A stretch of 64,000 bases of DNA from Nocardioides humi. Lineage in GTDB: Bacteria; Actinomycetota; Actinomycetes; Propionibacteriales; Nocardioidaceae. The DNA lies in the NCBI RefSeq assembly GCF_006494775.1, contig NZ_CP041146.1, positions 62,001 to 126,000 on the forward strand. Direction: 5' to 3'. The notes beneath the pieces were generated by a model. It searched no databases and was not told the DNA's origin. It saw only the letters and a program-made list of their open reading frames with translations. Every line of letters begins with the position of its first letter. Positions within the stretch are counted from its first letter, which is position 1. The position numbers and the translations under genes were made by a program. Of this stretch, positions 8,698 through 17,231 are shown one piece after another.

Positions 8698-9567
8698 TCA
8701 CCCCGAGATCCGGAAGCCCGGGTCGCCGCCCCAGAACACCAGGGTGAGGACCATGTCGAGCACGACGATGGACACGATGCTGGCGCGGATGCCGGTGCCG
8801 GTCGCCTCGCCGACCGCCTGGGGCCCGCCCCCGACCCGCATGCCGTACCAGCAGTGGATCAGGGCCACGGTCAGGGCGAAGATCAGGATCTTCACGATCG
8901 AGAACACGATGTCCCTGCCCTGGATGAACGTGGAGAAGTAATGGTCGTACTGACCGGGTGACTGCCCGAACAGGACGACGACCGAGACCTGCGAGGCGAC
9001 GTAGCTGCCGATCAGGCCGATCAGGTAGAGCGGCAGGATCGCGACCATGCAGGCGATGACGCGGGTGGTGCAGACGTAGCGCACCGCACTGACCGCCATC
9101 ACCTCGAGCGCGTCGATCTCCTCGTGGATCTTCATCGAGCCGATCTGCGCGGTGAACCGGCAGCCGACCTGGGCTCCGAGCGCGAGGGCCGCGATCAGCG
9201 GGGCCAGCTCACGGGTGTTGACGCTCGCGGAGATGAAGCCCGTCAGCGGCGCGAGGCCGACGATCTCGAGGCCGTTGAAGCCCTCGATGCCGATCGACGT
9301 GCCTGCGGCGACGGACAGCAGGATCATCACGCCCACGGTGCCGCCGCCGACGAGGAGGGCGCCGCTGCCCCAGGCGATGTCCTTGATCTGGCGCAGCACC
9401 TCCTTCGGGTAGAGGGCGACGGTCGCCGGGATCTCGCGGAACACCTTGCCGGAGAAGCTCACGAACGAGCCGAACATGGCGAGCGTGCTCATCAGTGCGT
9501 CGGCGGCGCCGACGAGGGCGTCGGAGAGGCGCGCCCCGAGCCCGCGACCGAGCTGGACCTCGGACAT
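8698..9567 (-). CDS. yrbEB: MlaE/YrbE family ABC transporter permease (YrbEB)
   Basis: 289 residues with about five to six hydrophobic segments and the MlaE permease core (about residues 50-285). The conserved EEIDALEVMAV motif, part of the MlaE signature, is visible near residue 155. The start ATG overlaps the preceding stop by one base (TGATG). With YrbEA it forms the inner-membrane permease pair of the Mce importer. The ATPase (Mkl/MceG) is not in this window, as is normal because it is usually encoded elsewhere. Confidence 0.92.
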   Translation of the reverse strand: MSEVQLGRGLGARLSDALVGAADALMSTLAMFGSFVSFSGKVFREIPATVALYPKEVLRQIKDIAWGSGALLVGGGTVGVMILLSVAAGTSIGIEGFNGLEIVGLAPLTGFISASVNTRELAPLIAALALGAQVGCRFTAQIGSMKIHEEIDALEVMAVSAVRYVCTTRVIACMVAILPLYLIGLIGSYVASQVSVVVLFGQSPGQYDHYFSTFIQGRDIVFSIVKILIFALTVALIHCWYGMRVGGGPQAVGEATGTGIRASIVSIVVLDMVLTLVFWGGDPGFRISG

Positions 9568-10391
9568 CAGGCACCTCCGGGGAAGAGCATCACGTAGGCC
9601 TGGGTCAGGCCGACGTTGATCACGGCGAGCAGGATGACGCTGAGCACGACGGCCTGGTTGACGGCGTCGGCGACGGCCTTCGGACCGCCGTGCGCGCTCA
9701 GCCCCTTGTGGGCGCAGACGATGATGGCCACGAACCCGAAGATGAGGCCCTTGAGCTCGGCGAGGACCAGGTCGCCCGGCTGCGCGAGGCCGACGAACGA
9801 GTCGAGGTAGGTGCCGGAGGAGATCTGCCCGCCGCCGACCACGATGACGAACGCGGTCGTCATGGCGGTCATCGCGACGATCACGGTCAGCAGCAGCGAG
9901 ACGAGGAGCGCGGCGAGGATCCGTGGGGCGACCAGGCGCTGGATCGGCGAGATGCCCATCACCTTGAGCGCGTCGATCTCCTCGCGCACGGTGCGGGCGC
10001 CGAGGTCGGCGCACACGGCGGAGCCGACCGCGCCCGCGATCATCAGCGACGTCACCAGCGGCGCGCCCTGCCGGAGCACACCGATGCCGTTGACCGCGCC
10101 GATGAACGACTGCGCGCCGATCTGGTTGGCCGCGGCGCCGATCTGCACCGAGGTGATCACGCCGAACGGGATGGCGACCAGGATGGTCGGGAGCAGCGAG
10201 ACGCGGGTCATGAACCAGCACTGCAGGAGGAACTCGGTCCACGAGAACCGCCGCGCGACGATGTCGGAGAAGCCCCACTGGATGGACTCCACGGCGAGCT
10301 TCACGAGCTCACCGGTGGTGACGACCCCGGCCTTGAAGCGGCCGGTCATGCTGTCGAGGAGGGAGCGTCCCCCGGCGACCACGGCGCTCAT
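9567..10391 (-). CDS. yrbEA: MlaE/YrbE family ABC transporter permease (YrbEA)
   Basis: 274 residues from the ATG at 10389-10391. A frame extension upstream to 10490 looks non-coding (Arg/Gly-rich). Membrane helices and the MlaE motif REEIDALKVMGI (near residue 145) are present. It is the first gene of the mce operon, so the promoter should lie in 10392-10493, partly behind the 3' end of the glycosylase gene. It pairs with YrbEB as the permease that receives lipid from the Mce tube. Confidence 0.92.
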   Translation of the reverse strand: MSAVVAGGRSLLDSMTGRFKAGVVTTGELVKLAVESIQWGFSDIVARRFSWTEFLLQCWFMTRVSLLPTILVAIPFGVITSVQIGAAANQIGAQSFIGAVNGIGVLRQGAPLVTSLMIAGAVGSAVCADLGARTVREEIDALKVMGISPIQRLVAPRILAALLVSLLLTVIVAMTAMTTAFVIVVGGGQISSGTYLDSFVGLAQPGDLVLAELKGLIFGFVAIIVCAHKGLSAHGGPKAVADAVNQAVVLSVILLAVINVGLTQAYVMLFPGGA

Positions 10392-10481
10392 CCGGGCAAC
10401 CGCCTCTCGTCCATCTCCACCCCTGCCTGCCACACCGGGAGCCCCGGACCGATCCAGCCCCCGGATACTGCCTGTCGCACG

Positions 10482-10490
10482 GTGTAACAC
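10482..10490. promoter_or_regulatory. Small palindrome upstream of the mce operon
   Basis: GTGT-A-ACAC lies about 90 bp upstream of yrbEA, in the only intergenic space that can hold the mce promoter. It resembles a TetR/GntR half-site pair but is short. It could be an operator; this is a weak call. Confidence 0.25.
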
Positions 10491-10493
10491 TTA

Positions 10494-11432
10494 TCACGCG
10501 AATTGGTCACGGGTCCCGAGGTGATCGCGTGGCGCCATCCGTGGACCGCGCCTCGGCCGGCGCAGCCCGGCGGCCGCCACGAGGAACGGCACCCGGCCGC
10601 GCTGGCCCTCCCACGGACGCAGGTAGCGGGCCAGCTCGGCGTCGTCGAACAGCCGGCCCTCCAGGGCCCAGCCGACGTCCTTGGCCACGTGGTAGTCGCC
10701 GAAGGAGACCGCGTCCGGGTCGCCGAGCGCGCGCTGACGTACCTCCGCGGCGGTCCACACGCCGACCCCCGGCAGGGCGCGCAGCCGGCGCTCGGCGTCC
10801 TCCCCCGGCTCGGCGGCCGTGCGCTCCAGTGCCGCCGCGTGCCGGGCCGCGGTGACCACCGCCCGGCTGCGCGCGGGATCGACGTGCAGGCGCAGCCACT
10901 CCCAGGACGGGATCCCGCGCAGCGTCTCCGCGTCCGGCTGGACCATCAGGCCGTGCGCGGCGCCCGGGCCGGGAGCCGGCGTGCCGTGGCGCCGGACGAG
11001 GGCGCGGAAGCCGGCGAAGGCCTCCTGGCCGGTGACCTTCTGCTCGATGATCGCGGGCACGACTGCCTCCAGCACCAGCCCGGTCCGGCCCAGGCGCAGG
11101 TGCGGGTGGCGGCGGCGTACCTCCTCGAGCACCGGGTGGCGCGGCGCGAAGCCGGTCCAGTCGTCGAGATCGCCCAGCAGCGCGGGCAGCTGGGCGAGCG
11201 CCCAGTGCGCGCCGGGACCCCACGCGTGGGCGGTGACCGCTCCCGCGTCGTCCTGCTCGGTCACGGCGACCGCGGCCGGCCCCTCCGGCGTCCGACTGGC
11301 GCGCCAGTGCCGGCCGGCGACCCCCAGCCGGTGGGTCGGGTCGCCGACGCCGCGACGCTGCTGGCGCAGGAGCGCCGCCACCGGGACCGGGCGCCCGGGC
11401 AGCCACACGCGCACCGCGTCCGGGGAGGTCAC
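10494..11432 (-). CDS. DNA-3-methyladenine glycosylase, AlkA/HhH-GPD family
   Basis: 312 residues. The helix-hairpin-helix is at about residues 217-240 (LRALPGVGVWTAAEV), followed by the GPD loop with the catalytic aspartate in VSFGDYHVAKDVG. The N-terminal half resembles the AlkA-like domain found in actinobacterial glycosylases. It should excise alkylated bases in base-excision repair. The start is a GTG at 11430-11432 with no good ribosome binding site. It is transcribed away from the TetR gene at 11531, leaving a 98-bp divergent promoter region containing GTACGTAC (11492-11499). Confidence 0.85.
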   Translation of the reverse strand: MTSPDAVRVWLPGRPVPVAALLRQQRRGVGDPTHRLGVAGRHWRASRTPEGPAAVAVTEQDDAGAVTAHAWGPGAHWALAQLPALLGDLDDWTGFAPRHPVLEEVRRRHPHLRLGRTGLVLEAVVPAIIEQKVTGQEAFAGFRALVRRHGTPAPGPGAAHGLMVQPDAETLRGIPSWEWLRLHVDPARSRAVVTAARHAAALERTAAEPGEDAERRLRALPGVGVWTAAEVRQRALGDPDAVSFGDYHVAKDVGWALEGRLFDDAELARYLRPWEGQRGRVPFLVAAAGLRRPRRGPRMAPRDHLGTRDQFA

Positions 11433-11530
11433 CGGAGCACTGTACGGCGCCGGGTGGACTAGGCTCTCTCGTACCGCGACGAATCCCTTTCGTACGTACC
11501 GTCATTCTTCCTTCAGGCTCCGGAGGGCAG

Positions 11531-12136
11531 TTGAGCATCGACACGACCCGCAGCCGCCGGACGCGCCTCGACCAGGAGGCCGTGCTCCAGGCGGCCGAGG
11601 CGCTCGTCGACCGCGACGGGTACGACGCGCTCACCATGACGTCCCTCGCGGCCGAGCTCGAGGCGCGGGTGTCCTCGCTCTACAACCACGTCGCGAACCT
11701 CGAGGACCTGCGCGCCCTCATCCAGGTCCGCGCGATGCGCCTGCTCGGCGAGCACGTCCGCGCCGCCGCCATGGGGCACGCCGGGATCGCCGGCCTGCGG
11801 GCGCTCAGCCACGCCCTGCGCGCCTTCGCCCGGACCCACCCCCAGCGCTACGCCGCGCTCACCCGGCCGCCGATCGACCGCGAGGCGTTCTACGCGGCCG
11901 CCCTCGACGCGATCGAGGCGCTGGCCGTGATGGTCCGCTCCGCCGGGCTCCCCGACGACCGGCTGCTGCAGAGCGCGATGGCGCTGTTCGCCTCGCTGCA
12001 CGGGTTCGTGTCCCTGGAGGTCGCCGGCTACTTCGGCGACCTGTCCGGCACCAGCGCCGAGGCCCTCGACCTCGACCTCGTCTACGAGCAGGTCATCGAC
12101 GGCGCCGTCGCGGCCTCGCTGGAAGCCAGCCGCTGA
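11531..12136 (+). CDS. TetR-family transcriptional regulator
   Basis: 201 residues. The start is a TTG at 11531, chosen because GGAGG ends 4 bp before it. The TetR HTH lies at about residues 28-58 (ALTMTSLAAELEARVSSLYNHV). The C-terminal half resembles a WHG/TetR_C ligand domain with GFVSLEVAGYFG. The divergent glycosylase gene and the 4-bp-downstream DNA ligase are candidate targets, so it may link alkylation or membrane stress to repair genes; the effector is unknown. Confidence 0.85.
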   Translation: MSIDTTRSRRTRLDQEAVLQAAEALVDRDGYDALTMTSLAAELEARVSSLYNHVANLEDLRALIQVRAMRLLGEHVRAAAMGHAGIAGLRALSHALRAFARTHPQRYAALTRPPIDREAFYAAALDAIEALAVMVRSAGLPDDRLLQSAMALFASLHGFVSLEVAGYFGDLSGTSAEALDLDLVYEQVIDGAVAASLEASR

Positions 12137-12140
12137 TCCG

Positions 12141-13664
12141 ATGCTGCTCCGCGACCTCGTCGACGTCTCCCGGCAGGTCGCCGCGACGCGGTCGCGCAAG
12201 GAGAAGACCCGGCTGATCAGCGCACTGCTGCTCGCGGCCGACCCCGGGGAGCGGGCGCTGGTGGCCCACTACCTCAGCGGGCGGCTCCGCCAGCGTCGTA
12301 CCGGAATCGGGTGGCGCAGCCTCCAGGACCTGCCCTCCCCCGCGACCGCTCCGACGCTCGAGGTGGTCGAGGTCGACACCGCCTTCGCGGCGATCTCGCT
12401 GCTCGCCGGCGCCGGCTCGGCCGGCCTGCGCGCCGCCGCCGTCGCGGACCTGTTCGGGCGGGCGACCGCGGCCGAGCAGGAGTGGCTGCGCGCCGTCACC
12501 GTCGGCGAGGTGCGCCAGGGCGCGCTCGAGGCGATCGTCACCGAGGCGCTGGCGCTGGCCGCCGAGGTCCCGCTCGTCGCGGTCCGGCGCGCGGCGATGC
12601 TGGCCGGCGGGGCGACGTACGTCGTCGACGCGGCCTTCTCCGGCGTGACGGCGCTGGAGGCGGTCGGCCTGACCGTCGGCCGCCCGGTCCTGCCGATGCT
12701 CGCCTCCTCCGCGCCGGACGTGGCCGCCGCGCTCGCCAAGGCCGCCGGCAGCTCGGGGACCGTCGGCGTCGACGCCAAGCTCGACGGCATCCGGATCCAG
12801 GTGCACCGCTCCGGCGACGACGTCGTGATCGCCACCCGCAGCCTCGACGACATCACCCACCGCCTGCCCGAGGTCGTCGCGATCGCCCGCTCCCTGCCCG
12901 CCACCCGGCTGGTGCTGGACGGCGAGGCGCTGTCCCTCGCCGCCGACGGCCGACCGCGGCCGTTCCAGGAGACGGCCTCCCGCACCGCCACCGAGGTCGT
13001 CCCCGGCGGGTCGGTCGTCACGCCGTACTTCTTCGACGTGCTGCACCTCGACGGCACCGACCTCATCGACCGCCCCGCCCACGAGCGCTGGCAGGTCCTC
13101 GAGGAGCTCGTCCCACCCGTCCACCGGGTCCAGCGCTGGGTCGGCTCCGACCCCGCCGACGCCACGGCCTTCGCGTCCTCGGTCCTCGCCTCCGGCCACG
13201 AGGGCGTCGTGGTGAAGTCCGTCGACGCGCCGTACGACGCCGGCCGCCGCGGCTCCGCCTGGGTCAAGGTCAAGCCCGTCCACACCCTCGACCTCGTCGT
13301 GCTCGCCGTCGAGCACGGCTCCGGCCGCCGCCGCGGCTGGCTCTCCAACATCCACCTCGGCGCCCGCGACCCGTCCTCCCCCACGGGGTTCACGATGCTC
13401 GGCAAGACGTTCAAGGGCATGACCGACGAGATGCTCGCCTGGCAGACCGAGCGCTTCCGGGAGCTCGAGGTCTCCGACGACGGCTGGGTCGTCACCGTCC
13501 GCCCCGAGCAGGTCGTCGAGATCGCCTTCGACGGCCTCCAGCGTTCGACACGGTACGCCGGCGGGCTGGCGCTCCGCTTCGCCCGAGTGGTGCGGTACCG
13601 GGACGACAAGTCCGCCGACGAGGCGGACACGATCGCGACGGTGCGGGCGCTGGCGGGCCCCTGA
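12141..13664 (+). CDS. lig: ATP-dependent DNA ligase (LigB-like)
   Basis: 507 residues. It has an N-terminal helical DNA-binding domain (about 1-175), an adenylation domain with motif I DAKLDGIR (catalytic Lys about 211), motif III-like FFDVLHLDG, motif IV EGVVVKS and motif V WVKVK, and an OB-fold to the C-terminus. The architecture matches mycobacterial LigB, an accessory ATP-dependent ligase beside the NAD-dependent LigA. It begins 4 bp after the tetR stop, so the two are probably co-transcribed. Confidence 0.93.
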   Translation: MLLRDLVDVSRQVAATRSRKEKTRLISALLLAADPGERALVAHYLSGRLRQRRTGIGWRSLQDLPSPATAPTLEVVEVDTAFAAISLLAGAGSAGLRAAAVADLFGRATAAEQEWLRAVTVGEVRQGALEAIVTEALALAAEVPLVAVRRAAMLAGGATYVVDAAFSGVTALEAVGLTVGRPVLPMLASSAPDVAAALAKAAGSSGTVGVDAKLDGIRIQVHRSGDDVVIATRSLDDITHRLPEVVAIARSLPATRLVLDGEALSLAADGRPRPFQETASRTATEVVPGGSVVTPYFFDVLHLDGTDLIDRPAHERWQVLEELVPPVHRVQRWVGSDPADATAFASSVLASGHEGVVVKSVDAPYDAGRRGSAWVKVKPVHTLDLVVLAVEHGSGRRRGWLSNIHLGARDPSSPTGFTMLGKTFKGMTDEMLAWQTERFRELEVSDDGWVVTVRPEQVVEIAFDGLQRSTRYAGGLALRFARVVRYRDDKSADEADTIATVRALAGP

Positions 13665-13690
13665 GGCATCGGCCTCGAACGCGCCGGAGA

Positions 13691-13700
13691 TGTTGCAACA
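13691..13700. promoter_or_regulatory. TGTTGCAACA palindrome, likely operator
   Basis: A perfect 10-bp palindrome 29 bp upstream of the TetR gene, followed by a repeated half-site GTTGCA at 13705-13710. The region also holds TACACT (13719-13724), a possible -10 element. The arrangement fits autoregulation by the TetR protein encoded downstream. Confidence 0.5.
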
Positions 13701-13729
13701 CCGAGTTGCACGTCTCGTACACTTCCCCC

Positions 13730-14425
13730 ATGGCGACCAACGCACCGGCCACCGACGGCCGTCGCAGGGCGGCGGCCGCGCGCCGGAAGGCGCGGCAGGC
13801 GGAGATCATCGCGGCGACCCGCCAGATCTTCGACTCCAAGGGCGTGCGGGACGTCCAGATCGAGGAGATCGCCAGTGCGGTGGGGATCAACCGGGCGATC
13901 GTCTACCGGCACTTCACCGGCAAGGAGGAGCTGTTCGCGCTGACCCTGGTCGGCTACCTCGAGGAGCTGCACGACGCGATGGCGGCGGCCGCCGCGGCGT
14001 CGGAGGACCCGAACGAGCAGCTGGCGGCCATCGTGGGCGCCTTCGTCGACTACGGCGTGGCGCACCCGGCGTTCGTCGACTGCGCCCAGGCGCTCATGGT
14101 GCGGCCGGGCGACGAGCTGCTCGACGAGATCGCGGAGGGGCCGCTGTTCCGGCTCGGGCGGGGCATCACGTCCTGCCTGACGGTGCTGTCCGACGCGCTG
14201 GCGCGCGGCGTGGAGAAGGGCGCCTTCGTGCTGACCGAGGACCCGGTGCTGCTCGCCAACGCGCTCTACGCCAGTGGCCTGGGCGCGCTCCAGCTGGCCC
14301 GGCTGGGGATCCTGGTCAGCGAGGCCGCGCCGGGCATCCCGACCGTCGGCGAGATCTCGCCGGACCAGGTACGGGCGTACCTGGTGACCTCAGCGCTGGC
14401 ACTGGTCTCCTCGCGCCAGCGCTGA
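13730..14425 (+). CDS. TetR-family transcriptional regulator next to fatty-acid genes
   Basis: 231 residues. A basic N-terminal tail (about 1-25) precedes a TetR HTH (about 40-70, QIEEIASAVGINRAIVYRHF). The C-terminal domain carries no recognisable ligand motif. It is convergent with the thiolase gene, and their stop codons share a hairpin terminator. By position it may regulate the divergent fadA2/fabG4 promoter 1.4 kb away, but the operator there (CATCTA-N6-TAGATG) differs from the palindrome in front of this gene, so that link is only a guess. Confidence 0.85.
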   Translation: MATNAPATDGRRRAAAARRKARQAEIIAATRQIFDSKGVRDVQIEEIASAVGINRAIVYRHFTGKEELFALTLVGYLEELHDAMAAAAAASEDPNEQLAAIVGAFVDYGVAHPAFVDCAQALMVRPGDELLDEIAEGPLFRLGRGITSCLTVLSDALARGVEKGAFVLTEDPVLLANALYASGLGALQLARLGILVSEAAPGIPTVGEISPDQVRAYLVTSALALVSSRQR

Positions 14426-14454
14426 GGCAACCGGTCCGGGAAGCGCTCAGCGCT
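14418..14454. terminator. Bidirectional hairpin overlapping two convergent stop codons
   Basis: Perfect 9-bp arms AGCGCTGAG and CTCAGCGCT with a 19-nt loop. The left arm contains the TGA of the TetR gene and the right arm contains the TGA of the opposing thiolase gene. There is no U-tract, as is common in high-GC actinobacteria. Confidence 0.6.
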
Positions 14455-15727
14455 CCAGGATCGCGACGACGCCCTGGCCGCCGGCCGCGCAGACCGAGAT
14501 CAGCGCCCGGCCGCCGCCGTTGGCCTGGAGCAGCTTGGCGGTGTTGGCCACGATCCGGCCGCCGGTGGCGGCGAACGGGTGGCCCGCGGCGAGCGAGGAG
14601 CCCTTGACGTTGAGCTTGCTGCGGTCGATCGAGCCGAGCGGGGCGTCGAGGCCGAGGCGCTCCTTGCAGAACACCGGGCTCTCCCACGCGGCGAGCGTCG
14701 AGAGCACCTGCGAGGCGAAGGCCTCGTGGATCTCGTAGAAGTCGAAGTCCTGCAGGGCCAGGCCGTTGCGCTCGAGCATCCGCGGGACGGCGTACGCCGG
14801 CGCCATCAGCAGGCCCTCGGCGCCGTTGACGAAGTCGACCGCCGCGACCTCGGAGTCGACGAAGTAGGCCAGCGCCTCGAGGCCGTGCGCCTCGGCCCAC
14901 TCGTCGGAGCCGAGCAGCACGGCGGACGCGCCGTCGGTCAGCGGGGTGGAGTTCGCGGCGGTCATCGTCGCCGCCTCGCCCTTGCCGAAGACCGGCTTGA
15001 GCTTGGCGAGCTTCTCCAGCGAGGAGTCGGCGCGCAGGTTGTTGTCGCGCTCCAGGCCGCGGAACGGGGTGACCAGGTCGTCCTGCCAGCCCTCGTCGTA
15101 CGACGCCGCGAGGTTGTGGTGCGAGGCGACCGCCAGCTCGTCCTGGGCCTCCCGGGTGATCTGCCACTCGAGCGCGGTCAGCGCCTGGTGCTCGCCCATG
15201 GACAGCCTGGTCCGCGGCTCGCCGTTGGACGGGATCGCCAGGCCGATGTCGCCGGGCCGGATGGTGGCCAGGACGGCGAGGCGGTCCTTGGTGGAGCGGG
15301 CGTTGTTGAGCTGGATCAGCTTCTTGCGCAGCTTCTCGGAGATCGCGACGGGGGCGTCGGAGGTGGTGTCGACGCCGCCGCCGACACCCGAGTCGATCTG
15401 GCCGAGCTTGATCTTGTTGGCGATGTAGTTGATCGCCTGGAGGCCGGTGCCGCAGGCCTGCTGCAGGTCGACGGCCGGCGTCTCCGGGGCGAGGCGGGTG
15501 CTGAGCACCGACTCGCGGACCAGGTTGAAGTCGCGGCTGTGCTTGAGCACCGCACCGCCGGCGACCTCTCCCAGACGTTCACCCTCCAGCCCGAAGCGGG
15601 CCACGAGGCCGTCGAGCGCGGCGGTCAGCATCTCCTGGTTGGAGGCGGTGGCGTAGGCCCCGTTGGAGCGGGCGAAGGGGATGCGGTTGCCACCGAGTAC
15701 GGCGGCCCGACGAACAGTGTTGGCCAT
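14447..15727 (-). CDS. fadA2: Acetyl-CoA C-acyltransferase (thiolase), FadA2-like
   Basis: 426 residues. Thiolase residues are all visible: nucleophilic Cys in QQACGTGLQA (about 91), HEAF, GHPFAATG and the C-terminal CAAGGQG. It cleaves 3-ketoacyl-CoA or condenses acyl-CoAs. Its divergent pairing with a two-domain FabG and a MaoC hydratase reproduces the mycobacterial Rv0243 (fadA2)/Rv0242c (fabG4)/Rv0241c (htdX) locus, which is the basis for the symbol. The 156-bp intergenic region holds an operator-like inverted repeat. Confidence 0.92.
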   Translation of the reverse strand: MANTVRRAAVLGGNRIPFARSNGAYATASNQEMLTAALDGLVARFGLEGERLGEVAGGAVLKHSRDFNLVRESVLSTRLAPETPAVDLQQACGTGLQAINYIANKIKLGQIDSGVGGGVDTTSDAPVAISEKLRKKLIQLNNARSTKDRLAVLATIRPGDIGLAIPSNGEPRTRLSMGEHQALTALEWQITREAQDELAVASHHNLAASYDEGWQDDLVTPFRGLERDNNLRADSSLEKLAKLKPVFGKGEAATMTAANSTPLTDGASAVLLGSDEWAEAHGLEALAYFVDSEVAAVDFVNGAEGLLMAPAYAVPRMLERNGLALQDFDFYEIHEAFASQVLSTLAAWESPVFCKERLGLDAPLGSIDRSKLNVKGSSLAAGHPFAATGGRIVANTAKLLQANGGGRALISVCAAGGQGVVAILER

Positions 15728-15797
15728 GGTCCTATCCTCACGCGCAGGAGCCCTCAGGAGAACTGTTTGAGGGCGAGATCACGAAATGTGGACTCAG

Positions 15798-15822
15798 AGT
15801 TACACATCTAGTTACATAGATG
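15798..15822. promoter_or_regulatory. Operator-like repeats between thiolase and fabG4
   Basis: AGTTACA occurs twice 12 bp apart (15798-15804 and 15810-15816), and the second copy lies inside a perfect 6-bp inverted repeat CATCTA (15805-15810) / TAGATG (15817-15822). This AT-richer patch in very GC-rich DNA sits midway between divergent starts, so one regulator could control both directions. Confidence 0.55.
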
Positions 15823-15883
15823 CCGAGCGGGCCCGGCCCGTGGACAGACCTTCCGTAGTTTCCTCACAGATTGCGACGGCCGC

Positions 15884-17230
15884 ATGAGCGACAAGTACCA
15901 GGGCTTCGTGAGCTCCCCCATCGGCAAGCTCCTCGTCAAGAACCTCGGGCTCCCCAACCCGACCGCACTCGAGCGCTACACCGAGGGCGACCCGCTGGTG
16001 CAGGGCACCGTGCTGGTCGGCGGCACCGGCCGCCTGGCCGAGTCGCTGACCGGCCTCCTCGACCTGCTCGGCATCGCCTCGACCACCGCGCTCGAGGACG
16101 GCCAGAGGGCGAAGGGCATCGTCTTCGACGCCACCGGCCTGAAGGACGCCTCCGAGCTGGTCGCGCTGCGCGACTTCTTCACCCCGGTCCTGCGCAGCCT
16201 CGAGTCCTGCGCCCGCGTCGTCGTCATCGGCACGCCGCCCGAGCAGGCCAAGGGCCCGGAGCGGGTCGCGCAGCGGGCGCTCGAGGGCTTCACCCGCAGC
16301 CTCGGCAAGGAGATCGGCCGCGGCGGCACCGTCCAGCTCGTGTACGTCACCGACGGCCAGGAGGCCGCGGTGACCAGCACGCTGGCCTTCCTGCTCTCCC
16401 CCAAGTCCGCCTACGTCTCCGGCCAGGTCGTCCGCATCGGCGCCCACGGCAAGGCGACCACCACGAGCGTCGAGGACTGGACCAAGCCGCTGGACGGCAG
16501 GATCGCGCTCGTCACCGGCGCCAGCCGCGGCATCGGCGAGGCCATCGCCCGCGTGCTGCACCGCGACGGCGCGACGGTGGTCGGCGTCGACGTGCCCCAG
16601 GCGGCCAGCGAGCTCCAGGCCCTGATGAACGAGCTCGACGGCGACTGGCTGACCCTCGACATCACCGGCAAGGGCGCGCCGCAGCGGATCGCGCACCACC
16701 TCAAGGAGAAGCACGGCGGCGTCGACGTCGTGGTCCACAACGCCGGCATCACCCGCGACCGCAAGCTCGCCAACATGGCCCCCACCGACAAGGGCGACCG
16801 CTGGACCTCGGTCATCGCGGTCAACCTCACCGCGCCCGAGCTGATCACCCGCGAGCTCCTCGAGCAGGGCGTCGTCAACGAGGGCGGCTCGATCGTCGGG
16901 GTCGCCTCGATCGCCGGCATCGCGGGCAACGTGGGCCAGACCAACTACGCCGCCTCCAAGGCCGGCGTGATCGGCTTCGTCGACAGCCTCGCCGACGAGC
17001 TGAAGGACGGCATCACCGTCAACGCCGTCGCGCCGGGCTTCATCATCACCCAGATGACGGCCGCCGTGCCGTTCGCGACCCGCGAGGTCGGGCAGCGGCT
17101 CAACGCCATGGCGCAGGGCGGCCTGCCGGTCGACGTCGCCGAGACCATCGCCTGGTACGCCAACCCCGCCTCGTCGGCCGTCAACGGCAACGTGGTCCGG
17201 GTCTGCGGCCAGATGATGCTGGGTGCCTGA
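15884..17230 (+). CDS. fabG4: High-molecular-weight 3-oxoacyl-ACP/CoA reductase (FabG4-like)
   Basis: 448 residues, nearly twice a normal FabG. An N-terminal flavodoxin-like half (about 1-200) precedes a complete SDR ketoreductase (about 205-448) with TGASRGIG cofactor loop, HNAG, and the Tyr-Ala-Ala-Ser-Lys catalytic motif. These are the hallmarks of HMwFabG (Rv0242c type), which reduces 3-ketoacyl-CoA or ACP with NADH preference. It overlaps or abuts the next hydratase gene, so reductase and hydratase are probably co-translated. Confidence 0.92.
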   Translation: MSDKYQGFVSSPIGKLLVKNLGLPNPTALERYTEGDPLVQGTVLVGGTGRLAESLTGLLDLLGIASTTALEDGQRAKGIVFDATGLKDASELVALRDFFTPVLRSLESCARVVVIGTPPEQAKGPERVAQRALEGFTRSLGKEIGRGGTVQLVYVTDGQEAAVTSTLAFLLSPKSAYVSGQVVRIGAHGKATTTSVEDWTKPLDGRIALVTGASRGIGEAIARVLHRDGATVVGVDVPQAASELQALMNELDGDWLTLDITGKGAPQRIAHHLKEKHGGVDVVVHNAGITRDRKLANMAPTDKGDRWTSVIAVNLTAPELITRELLEQGVVNEGGSIVGVASIAGIAGNVGQTNYAASKAGVIGFVDSLADELKDGITVNAVAPGFIITQMTAAVPFATREVGQRLNAMAQGGLPVDVAETIAWYANPASSAVNGNVVRVCGQMMLGA

Positions 17231-17231
17231 C

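Noticed and set aside
11489..11500. CGTACGTACC palindromic stretch between glycosylase and TetR
   Set aside because: GTACGTAC is short and common in GC-rich actinobacterial DNA; noted under the gene but not called as an operator.
15710..15722. ACGAACAGTGTTG, 13 bases identical to the left part of the TetR operator at 335
   Set aside because: It lies inside the thiolase start region (encoding ANTVRR) and the right arm TGTTCGT is missing, so it is not a palindromic operator.
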